NCBI RefSeq assembly: GCF_000244875.1 | Contig: NC_016791.1 | Span: 3,787,001 to 3,851,000 of the forward strand | Source: Clostridium sp. BNL1100 | GTDB lineage: Bacteria; Bacillota; Clostridia; Acetivibrionales; DSM-1351 | Length of the DNA stretch: 64,000 bases | Reading direction: 5' to 3' | Shown here: positions 19,658 through 29,900 of the stretch, one piece after another | Layout of the letters: each line of letters starts with the position of its first letter | How positions within the stretch are numbered: position 1 is the stretch's first letter | The notes under the pieces: model-generated | Databases searched by the model: none | What the model was told of the DNA's origin: nothing | Seen by the model: the letters and a program-made list of their open reading frames with translations, nothing else | Translations under genes and position numbers: made by a program

Positions 19658-20752
19658 TTAGAATTGCAATTCCGGCAATTCCGCCTCTTTTAATTTTTCA
19701 TTGAACCAGCCGAGATATTCTATGGCATTTTTTTCATGCCCACTCCAGGTTTTAAGAGTCTCAAGCCAATTGGTCATCAGCTTCTCATCCTCCACATGCT
19801 GCGATACATAATAACGTACAACCTCTTCCGCCTGCTTAAATTGATTCTGCTCCCTATAATGGCAAAGTAAGCGATTACAAAGCTTGCGATAGAGTACCGC
19901 CACATATTCCTGTGCAGAAAAACTCCAGATATAATCCCGCATACCGAACAAAGGCGTACTGTATGAAAAAAACAACGTAGTAATTTCCTCTATAGGCAGC
20001 GTAGGATAATTATTTTCCTTTTCTACCAGCAGTATCAGTTGTGCTAGGTCGGACAAAACTACTTCTGATTCTAGTATATAGCCATCATTTACTTTTTTTA
20101 TGGTTACTGGCAGAGCAAGTTTCTTCAAAACTTGCTTTATCCGATAGATGGTATTATACAAGTTCTGAAGACTCCGCTCCTCGTCAACATCAGCCCAAAA
20201 AAGATCTAAAAGCTCCCACTTTGTTACATATCTGCCTTGGCGTGTCAGAAAATATGCAAATAACTCCTCTGATTTTCTGGTAGGCCATCCCACCACCTGT
20301 TGCTGTTGGTCACGAATTTCAAAGCAGCCAAAGCAGCGGACAGGGAAAATGACCTTTCCTGTCTCTGCGGCTTTTGGCGTAGTTTTTATAGCTACAACTT
20401 TATTAAGGCGCTTGAGAACCCGTACAAGGTCGTCATTTCCAATAGGCTTCATTAAATAATCAATGGCTTCTACTTCAAAAGCATTTAAGGCATATTGGGC
20501 ATAGGCTGTAGTAAAAATTATTTGAATACCCATTTTTTTCTCAAGTAGTCTTCTTGCCAGTTCAATTCCATTCATCCTTGGCATTTCAATATCTAAAAAT
20601 ACCACCTCTGGTTGTATATCATCGAATGCCGCCAAGGCTTCCTCTGGAGTGGAAAACGCTCCCTTTACCTGAAAATCTTCAAAAGCCGATAGCTTTTTAT
20701 GCATATACTTTAAGATATGCACTTCATCTTCTACAATCATTACTGAGAACAA
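19658..20752 (-). CDS. Response regulator with SARP/BTAD-type output
   Basis: 364 residues. Residues 1-120 form a receiver domain with acidic pocket VEDE and phospho-acceptor D54 in VFLDIEMP. About 135-235 is an OmpR-like winged helix (CFGCFEIRDQQQ, WPTRKSEELFAYFLTRQGRYVTKWELLDLFW), and 250-364 is a helical bacterial transcriptional activation (BTAD) domain. This architecture is that of SARP-like two-component regulators. The start overlaps the last codons of the sensor kinase by 13 bases, so the pair is co-translated. Likely targets are the surface-protein genes upstream or carbohydrate genes nearby, which is inference only. Confidence 0.88.
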   Translation of the reverse strand: MFSVMIVEDEVHILKYMHKKLSAFEDFQVKGAFSTPEEALAAFDDIQPEVVFLDIEMPRMNGIELARRLLEKKMGIQIIFTTAYAQYALNAFEVEAIDYLMKPIGNDDLVRVLKRLNKVVAIKTTPKAAETGKVIFPVRCFGCFEIRDQQQQVVGWPTRKSEELFAYFLTRQGRYVTKWELLDLFWADVDEERSLQNLYNTIYRIKQVLKKLALPVTIKKVNDGYILESEVVLSDLAQLILLVEKENNYPTLPIEEITTLFFSYSTPLFGMRDYIWSFSAQEYVAVLYRKLCNRLLCHYREQNQFKQAEEVVRYYVSQHVEDEKLMTNWLETLKTWSGHEKNAIEYLGWFNEKLKEAELPELQF

Positions 20753-23700
20753 TCAACCCCCTCCTTTACCGGAAATTTTAGTGTTTCTTTGGGCAAAAAG
20801 AGGATACACCTGGTCCCCTTTTCAAGCTCTGAATCAATTAAAAAAGATGCTTTGGGAAACGACTCTACACGCTTGCGAATATTCTTTACCCCAACCCCTT
20901 TTCCAGTATCCCTATGCATCAAGTGGTATACCTGATCATCACTCATACCTACGCCATCATCCTCAACAACGATGCGAATAAACTCATCCCCTTCGGTTAT
21001 TGTTAAAGACACCCTACCCTGTCCCACCTTATTGAAGAGTCCATGACGGATAGCGTTTTCTATTAGAGGTTGAATCAGCAAAGCAGGCATCATTATCTCT
21101 TCAATTCCCGAATCTATGTATGCATCATACCTAAGACGATCTCCAAATCTCAGTTTTTCTATCTCAACATAGGCCTTAATAATATCTAGCTCTTGTTGAA
21201 GCTGTAGCATGTGGCGGACTTTATCAACCTGAAAAATATACCTTAAATATTTGCTCAATATTGATAGCATCTCTGCAGCTCTTTCTCCATCTTCATGACA
21301 CAGAGCAATGATATTGCTTAAAGCGTTATAAATAAAATGTGGTTTTATTTGGACTTGCAAAAAAGCAATTTCATTTTGAAGCGCTGTCTCCATAGCATCG
21401 GTCAATTGCAGCAAAACCTTTACACGGGATTGAATTTCTTGTGCTGTAAATGGCTTGGTGATATAGTCATTCGCCCCTGCCTGGTATGCTAATTCAATAT
21501 CCTTTTCACTATCCCGAACAGTGGCAATAATAATGGGAAGCTTTATTACTGAATGAGTTTTTCTTATTCTTTGGGTCAACTCAATCCCGGACATACCCGG
21601 CATCATCATATCTACAATCATAAGGTCTATTCTATGCTTTTGCAGTAGCTTCAATGCTTCTTCACCCTGGTAAGCTATAAAAAGCTCAAATTCTTCATCC
21701 AGCATCAGGGATAATACTCGTATATTAGTAGGCTCATCATCTACCAGCAGTAGTTTTTTAAGGTTATGCATTTCCACTGGCCGGGGAACATGCCTATTCA
21801 AATCGTCCCTTTTTACAATTGCCTGTTCTGCAACATTACAACCATGATTGAGCTTTCCCTGGGGTAAGCGGACAGACAGAGTAGTTCCCTCTCCTATGAT
21901 TGAATCCGAAATCCAGACCTCGCCATTCATTTTCCGAGCCAACTGTCTGCAAATATATAACCCCAATCCCATTCCATTATGCGAGTATTCATCGGGTAAT
22001 GAACCATGATAGGAATCTTGAAATACTAATTCCCATTGTTCCACGGGAATCCCGGTGCCCGTATCCGAAAGTTCAAGAACCACATTTCCTTCCTCCAAGT
22101 TTGCTCGGGCCACTATCTCTCCTTTTGCTGTATGCTTGACAGCATTTATTGTGATATTATAAAGAATTTGTCTCAGACGATTTTCATCAGCCTCAACAAA
22201 AGTCATGGGCTTTACTCTATTTACAAACCTTAAAGCCTTCCCTTCAAGTTCAAAGGATAATAGCTGAAACACTACCTGTATAATTACGTATAAATCCACC
22301 GTCATAGTCTGAAGCTGTAAATCTTCATGGCGTAGTTTTATTACATCGATTAAATCATTAACCAAAAGCGATAGCTTCATAGAAGTATTTTGAATTAGGG
22401 ATATATTATCTCTTTGTTTTTCTGTTAAATTAAATTCCTTTTCCTTCATTAAGTGAGAGGATATGTTAATAATTCCATGAAGAGGCGTTTTAATCTCATG
22501 GGATGTCCGTGCTAAGAACTCGTCCTTTATTTTATTGGATTTTTTCAATTCCTCAGATAAGGCCTGTACTTCATTCATTTTGTTGGTAAAACGTCTGGCC
22601 ATTAGGGTGTTCAAGGATATTAAAAATCCCAACAGGCTTAATTTTCCTATCAAATTAGTATTGACATAGCCAGAATGATACAGCAAAGCCTCCAGAAATG
22701 TTACTGCAATAAACGTAACACATGCCACTACAGTACAAAATTCTCCTATAGGCATTTTTATGTCTTGTTTTTGAAGTAAGATATATATCAGACGAAATAT
22801 AAGGGCAAACATAAGTATATTCATATAAACTGACATATAACTCTTAAAATTTATATAAAAGTAGCACGGTGTTGTAATCACGCAAATTAGATATATCATA
22901 ACAGGCAGCATCACAACGGCAGCAGTCTTTTTGTTGACAGTCGCAGGCTCTAGAGACTGAACAAATAATACTAAAATAATAAAACTTGAAAAGATACAAA
23001 AATCTTGAAGCTTATATGCTATATCGAAAGGAATATTGTACAGAATCCTCATAAAAAGCTTTTCTCCACTGGTTATAATGACAAAAGACATCAAGACCAT
23101 ATATATTCCGCTATACAGGTATGTAGAGTCCTTATCCCTCATCTGATACATTTGGAGATGATAAATACCAAACAGTAGAAATAAAAAAAAGCCTGCCATC
23201 TCAATACCAAAGGAAAGATAGGATTTCATCTCCATGGACTGATCCCCACCCAATAGGATAGGATGAACAATTCCACCGCTGTAATATGTTTGGTTTGATA
23301 CCTGAAGTACAATGTCCAACTGATTTGTCGGCTCTATATATATCAAATATGGCGTGTTTTTAGCTTTATAATTTGAATAATCCTTGGCAGGTAGACCCAT
23401 TTCCTTTACTAACAACCCATTAATGTAAAGCCTATGTGCCATCCAAATATTTTGTACCTTTAGCGCCATACGTCCGGTCTCAGGGTGTAATTTTATTGAA
23501 AGATGATAGGTACCACTCCCTTTTAATGGCTGTATGTATGATTTTTCTGTTGCCCAACTACCGGGAACCTTTATTAGATAGGCCTCTGCAGAGGACAGTT
23601 CTTTAGGCCCCAGGAGCTTTTCCGGATAAAAACTCCATTTACCATTTAAAAAAGCTATCCCATCCTCTTTGAAATTCCAATTTGACAGATCCATTTGCCC

Positions 23701-23826
23701 CTTTACCGCCTCGGGAGATTTCTTGGTTGGGAGTGTAATATAATAGAGAGCTAATAACATTAAGATAACACTCACTGTTATAAATAAGCTAAACAACCTT
23801 TTGGCATTTATCTGCTTCTTCAACAT
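20740..23826 (-). CDS. Hybrid 7TMR-DISM sensor with two histidine kinase modules
   Basis: 1028 residues in the membrane. Residues 11-30 are an N-terminal membrane segment, about 40-195 an extracellular sandwich domain (NGKWSFYPEKL, GSGTYHLSIKL, LYINGLL) of the DISM extracellular type, and about 200-410 seven membrane helices. Inside the cell come HisKA with H443 in TSHEIKTPLHG, a HATPase domain, a receiver with D739 in VDMMMPG, then a second, LytS-like kinase with H830 in IKPHFIYN and a second ATPase domain (GKGVGVKNIRKRVE). Two unlike kinases in one chain let it feed both an internal and an external receiver. The DISM domain is often tied to carbohydrate sensing. Operon with the downstream regulator. 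Confidence 0.9.
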   Translation of the reverse strand: MLKKQINAKRLFSLFITVSVILMLLALYYITLPTKKSPEAVKGQMDLSNWNFKEDGIAFLNGKWSFYPEKLLGPKELSSAEAYLIKVPGSWATEKSYIQPLKGSGTYHLSIKLHPETGRMALKVQNIWMAHRLYINGLLVKEMGLPAKDYSNYKAKNTPYLIYIEPTNQLDIVLQVSNQTYYSGGIVHPILLGGDQSMEMKSYLSFGIEMAGFFLFLLFGIYHLQMYQMRDKDSTYLYSGIYMVLMSFVIITSGEKLFMRILYNIPFDIAYKLQDFCIFSSFIILVLFVQSLEPATVNKKTAAVVMLPVMIYLICVITTPCYFYINFKSYMSVYMNILMFALIFRLIYILLQKQDIKMPIGEFCTVVACVTFIAVTFLEALLYHSGYVNTNLIGKLSLLGFLISLNTLMARRFTNKMNEVQALSEELKKSNKIKDEFLARTSHEIKTPLHGIINISSHLMKEKEFNLTEKQRDNISLIQNTSMKLSLLVNDLIDVIKLRHEDLQLQTMTVDLYVIIQVVFQLLSFELEGKALRFVNRVKPMTFVEADENRLRQILYNITINAVKHTAKGEIVARANLEEGNVVLELSDTGTGIPVEQWELVFQDSYHGSLPDEYSHNGMGLGLYICRQLARKMNGEVWISDSIIGEGTTLSVRLPQGKLNHGCNVAEQAIVKRDDLNRHVPRPVEMHNLKKLLLVDDEPTNIRVLSLMLDEEFELFIAYQGEEALKLLQKHRIDLMIVDMMMPGMSGIELTQRIRKTHSVIKLPIIIATVRDSEKDIELAYQAGANDYITKPFTAQEIQSRVKVLLQLTDAMETALQNEIAFLQVQIKPHFIYNALSNIIALCHEDGERAAEMLSILSKYLRYIFQVDKVRHMLQLQQELDIIKAYVEIEKLRFGDRLRYDAYIDSGIEEIMMPALLIQPLIENAIRHGLFNKVGQGRVSLTITEGDEFIRIVVEDDGVGMSDDQVYHLMHRDTGKGVGVKNIRKRVESFPKASFLIDSELEKGTRCILFLPKETLKFPVKEGVDCSQ

Positions 23827-23912
23827 TATTCCGCACCTTTTTTAGAATATTACTTATATTGTATCAAAACTTCTCCCAAAAATCTCTTAAAGTCAAAGAG
23901 AACATACTCAAA

Positions 23913-23950
23913 AGGGAGACAGATTCTGCATCACAAAGAACCATCTCCCT
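23913..23950 (-). terminator. Possible terminator after the giant SLH gene
   Basis: AGGGAGA (23913-23919) and TCTCCCT (23944-23950) with a 24-base loop, and TTTT on the minus-strand 3' side. It lies between the SLH gene and the kinase gene. Confidence 0.4.
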
Positions 23951-23963
23951 CTCTCTTATTAAA

Positions 23964-26900
23964 TTAAATCAATCCCGATTTCTGTAAAAGTTTTCTGATA
24001 AGAGCAGTGGCTTCAGCCCTTGTCATTCTCTTTTCAGGAGCAATGAGTGTACCACTTTTCCCTGAGGAAACTTCAGCCTTTACACATACTGCTATACTTT
24101 CCCTTGCCCATGCTGAAGCTTTCCCAGCATCCACGAATTTTTCTAAAATCCCGGCTGCTTCATTATCCGTGATATTAGTATCCATTCCAGCAAGCTTCAT
24201 TGCTTTAGTTATCATCACAATCGCCTGCTCACGGGTTACCTTATCTGATGGTCTGAATTTTCCATTACCGTATCCACCTAGCAAACCATATTTGCTGGCA
24301 ATATATACTGCATCATAATACCAATCCTTTTTAGTAACATCACCGAATATATCCTTACTTCTTTCTGGTAGTTTGAGCCCTAATGCCTTTACAATTATGG
24401 ACGCAAATTCAGCTCTGGTAATGTCACTATCAGGATTGAAGTCCCCGGCTCCATCACCTGAAATAATCAGCCTGGAGACCATGTCATTGATTGCTGACTC
24501 GGCCCAGTGTCCTCTGGTATCTTTAAAGGATTTCTCGTTGTATATAAGAGTATAAACGCTATTTGTAAAGCTGCTTATCTCTGCAAAGTACCTGCCTTCC
24601 CTTATAACTAGTTTAGTAGGTACATGCCTTATAGTTCCATCTGTTCCGATAACAACAGCTGTAGTTATTTTATTTTTCTCAACGCCATCCGGAATAGGAA
24701 TATATCTTTTAATATATGAGTCAAATACATCTATTGTATATAATTTCCCTCCTGCACCACAGGAGATGCTAAATTCCACTGGCTGCGAAGCAATGTTAAA
24801 TTCTTTATTTGCCTCATGCTTTTCTGCTATATTATTATACTTCTCTTCAGGCTCGGATATTGTGATGGACACGTTAATATCCTTTAACTCGCTATTCTCA
24901 AATTTATGCTCCAGATTTGATATTTTAATTTGTGATGCAGGAAGTAAATATGTGCCCATATCTGTCTCAATTTCGATATTGACATCTTTTCCTCCCAATA
25001 TCTTAACCAACTCAGCATCCAGCTCCACTTTCAGTGTATCAACTTTACCCTGTACAGGAAGCTTTATCGTATGGCACTCATTGGCACTAAGATTATCAAT
25101 AATCGCTTTTTTATCAAACTTCACGTTTACATCAACATTGCCTTTATGGGTATTAATATCTGCGATAACCATTTTTTCCTTCTTTTGTCCATCCACAATG
25201 AGAGGATACTGTAGTCCCGATGCATTTGAGGTTGATACTAAAACTCCGGATATCATCAGAGGAGAAATATTACTACTGCTCACATACTCATATGCCTTTA
25301 TTTTGGATGAGGATGCTACAACCAGCTTTGGACTGGCCTTTGTTCTCTTTGCTACTACTACAATATTGCCAGTTTTTGCAGGTATGACCCCACTCGCCGG
25401 AAGTGCCTTCCAAGCTGTAATGTCCTGATCGAATATTGGCAAGGATGCCTCTGTTTCATCTGTATACAGCCTATATGCGAGCTCGCACCCCTCCATATTT
25501 TCTTTGTTTCCATAGGATTGCACCACAATTCTCGTTTCTCCGGCACTACCGGTTCCTACTGTCGCAGCTTTGATGGTTCCCATGGAATCAGGTGGCGTCT
25601 GCTTTCCTGCTTTAATTGTCACTACATCTGTATCTTTAAGTGTTAAGCCTTCCCAAGGTTGATAGCTTGCCTCAATGACTGCAGCACCCTTCCTGAGAGG
25701 GGTAAGTTTTCCGTCCTTAATCATTGCATTTGACTCACCTATTATGATGTTGTAGGACAGCTTTGCGCTATCTGCAGGCTCGGTGCTGCCATCACAGTAT
25801 TCCACTGTTGTACCAAGTACGGCAGCTTTGTCACCTGTTTTTATTTCATCAGGCATGGTAAGTATTAATTTCTTAGGCAGCTTAAAGTCGCTGTTTTCCA
25901 CCTCTATCAGTGCACTATTAGAGTTTCCTGCCTTGTCACGAGCTTCTATTTTTATAAGCTGTTTTATTGAATTACTATCAACCGACACTTCCTTTATAAA
26001 GTACCCTTTTTTGTCTGTCTGCATTGTTGCCAGAAGTGCTCCATTATCAGCATTCTTTACAGTAATTGTTGCATCGTTGTTGGTTTTCCCCTTAACTGTA
26101 ATTTTTCCATTTTTTATTTTATCTCCCATAAGAGGACTGTCAAGATAAATCATAGGTCTAATGGTATCAACTGTCAAATACAACACCGATACGGAATAGT
26201 CGCCTGTTTTAGTATTACGAGCTTTTAGTTCTACAGCGAAGGTACCATCTGTATTAAACTTCTCAAATTTGAGTTTTCCGCTATTTCCGCTACCATTGAG
26301 ACTAACACTGCCAACAGTTTCATCTCCACATACAGCTTCAACCACAACATCCGGCTGATTTGATGCAATTGTTACTTCCTGTGTCTTTTGGTTCACTATC
26401 AGGTCATATCTGTTATTTGGAAGTTCGGCTCCGTTTATCTTAAGCTGAGGCTTTGAAGGTACGGGAAGTAACTTCTTATCAGAGTATACGGTTTGTGAAA
26501 AACGCATATTCTGATTAGCATCATCTGCTTTGGTAGGCACACCAACTACAGTTACTCCAACGCTGTATTCCTTACCCGTTTCAATCCCGGTATATTTGTC
26601 CTGAACATCTTCCACAATAACATTGCCTTTTGCGTCTTTCATTATTTTACCCTTGCTGTCCAGCTTTGGTTTTCCGACTTTTTTCCAACCACCCACATTT
26701 AAGCGGTACTTTCCATTTACAACATTATCCTTAAGCTGCTCCTCTGTATACATAATTTCGCCAAGTGGTTCATAAATATTTCCTGAAGCATCCTTTGCAG
26801 AAATTGCGTAGTTGTACTTGTACTTTTCATGACCTGACTTTTTCTCTGCAGGTTTAAAGTCTACCTGGAACAATCCATTTCCGGCTGCTTTAAGTTCAAC

Positions 26901-29900
26901 TGCATCCACAGCGTTAGGTGCCAGTGTGTCAATCAACTTGAAGGTTTGCTGTGAAGATTTTGCCGAGAAGGAGATATCATTTCTCAGCTCAGCTCTCAGG
27001 TAGTAATCTCCTTGAGCAAGCATTCCTGTGATATCAGCTCCCCCAAGATATTCTACATTCTTAACATTAAAATCCATATGCCCTGAAGCTATTCCATCAG
27101 GGCCAATATCTTCTTCCTTTATAACTATACCCTTTGCAAGCATAAGTCCCGGATCTATAGAAGCATTGGGATTAGGAACTTCAGGAACCTTATCCTTTGA
27201 TAAATAGAGATTTATTTCGTCTCCTGCCTTAGCATTATTAATTGTCCAGTTTGCAGTAAATTGGTTTTGATCTTGTTCAACTGAGTTTATAGAAACATCA
27301 GAAAGCACAGGTACTACCGGAATATTCAACAGCTTTGTTTTAACCTGTTGATCTGAGGTCAGGGTCCAATTTCCATTTGCAATTTGCTTTTTTGGTACGG
27401 CGATATACAGCCTTCTGATGTCTGTGCTTACAGCCGCTTCCTGTTTGCTGACTTTTGTACCGTCGCTATTTAACTCTCCTGCTTTTTTAGCCTTAATAAT
27501 CTGTTCAAAGGCTGTTGCGTTATGATTATTAATATCACCTATTTTAATATCATATGGATTTCCATCTGATTTTACCAGTGTAAGCTTAGGTGTTTTTGTA
27601 TCAAAATATTCTACTTCTATTAGTGCGTTCCCGGTAACTCCACCCATTGGAATGGAATGAATCTTTGAGTTATTAGACGTAGTGATACCACCTATACCCA
27701 GATTCTGGGAACCATCGTCAATATAATCAATTCCATTATCAATTGACAAATATTTCACTGGCTGTTTTTCCGCTTCCTCATTCTCCCATGAGGTAGCCAG
27801 TACATTTATACCATTACCTATAGCCATAATCTGAGGGCCTTTTTCCGGATGATCTACCAATAGGTACATAAGTGCATCCTTATTCAGAACCTCTCCGTTT
27901 GTGCCAAATTCTACTCCGCCACCCCAGTAATAGGTTATTCCAAGGCTAATGAACAGGATTCCTACGCTGCCCCATAATTTATCGTTGTTTGCACCGACAC
28001 ATACACTTGCAAGGTTCATTCCGCCTACTATCGGAACACTTCCCGGAACTTTTATTTTGGCTCCTATAATTCCTTCAAAATCAATTCGACCCTTCTCAAC
28101 ATTCTGAAGTAGGAAAAGGCTAGCATTCCCAACTATCAAATCCCAACCGCATACATCAATGGTTGCTTTTGCACGTACAAACCACGGTGTAACCCATTGT
28201 GTTTCAATAACAGCCTCTGAAAGCATTGTAACGGCACTATCATTATCAACGCCCATATCCATTTTTCCTACAACCTTCATACCAGTACGTTTAAGTGTAA
28301 GATCAATTGAACCCAAGAAGGTTGCAGGGCTTACCCCAAATTTCAAATCTACCCCTGCCTCTATGGTAAGAGGAACACCATCGTCACCACCTGCAATGGT
28401 ATCCGCCAGTTCCCTAATGGCAGCCCTGATGCCCGTTAAATATGTAGCTGCTGCAATTGTTACTCCCGGATCAGGTAATTCTGCCCCAAAAGCTACTACA
28501 TCAGGCAGAATACGCCCATCCTTTACCTGCTTGAAGGACAGCTCGCAGCTTACAGCAGCCATATTTTTTAAATCTGCATTAAAGCTTAGTCCATATGTAT
28601 TTTCAACACCATACTTTTTAGGATCCACATAATGAATGATGGTAATCTCGCCGCCAACATCACCAGTATCCCCTTTAATATCATTTCCACTTTCATCCTT
28701 ACCCTTGGATTTCTGAGAGGCTAGCATACCAAAATCCTCTTTAAGCTCAAGCTTAAGGGCTGCATCAATTCCTACAAAGCCTTCATCATTAAAAATAACA
28801 TTCTTTACTTCACCGTTTATTATTTTCAGATAGATTTCCCCACCAAAAGATATACCGCCATCCCTAAGTATAAAATCATTGAATTTCAGTCCAAAGCCAT
28901 TAACGGAAAAACTAGGAGGCGCAAAAAGGCTTTGCCTGTTAAAATACACCTCTGTAATCATCAGCGTTCTGAAAGGATTGAGTGCATCTCCAAGCATTCC
29001 GGCTGCCCACTGGAGACTTCCGTTCAGCGTATCGTCTTCGGGATTTTCTCCCTTCTGCCATTCCATTTCAGTAGTTGGAATTTTATAGCCTTCCCCTAGC
29101 GTTTTATCAAAGCTGTTATAAAAATCCAGTGTCCATTCCCCTTTATGAAATACAAAACCGCTGTTTGCAATACTCAGTGTACCATCACCTTTTACAAACA
29201 ATGCATCCAAAAATGGTGTGTCAGAGCCAAGACCCACTACTGTTGCCAAAGGAAATCTACCCTTGGCAAAGGTCATTTCTTTACCTGTGTATGCAACACT
29301 GTTATTTATGATGGCAGGCTCGGTGTCGGTATTTACTGTATATTGTACATCGTCTCCCTCACCGGACTGTACTATCATACCTCGTATTTCCAACAATATT
29401 TCGTCAGAGGGGCCATCCTCCTCTTCCGGCTCAAACTCCTCTTTGAATTCTTCGAATTCCTCCTCCGACTCAAAGCCTTTTACGCCATATACAGGAGTAG
29501 CACTGTCGTTCATAGCTTCTGCTATATCTATTTCAGGGTCCAACAATTTACTTGCGGCAGCTATGGCAGTTTTTGCAGCAGACACTTTGAGTCTGTCTGC
29601 AGCTTTTTTTGCTATAAAAGCTGCTTTATCTAATCCTTCGTATTCTTCAGGAAAAATATCTTCAAAATCTTCCATTGCTTCGCTAGTTTCATTGCTATCT
29701 ATTGTAGGCGTTAAATCAAGAACTTTTTTGTATACTGCAAGTATCTTGGCCTTTCGTACTCTTGTTTCTTCGTTCTCAGTGACGCTAAAGGTCTGATCTG
29801 TTTCAAAGCTGAGAGCAGCAGCTACTTCGGGATCGGTCTTGTCCTTAAAGTCAATGGAAAGGCAATATTCTCCCAATGGGAGTTCTCCGTTGGTCAGTTT

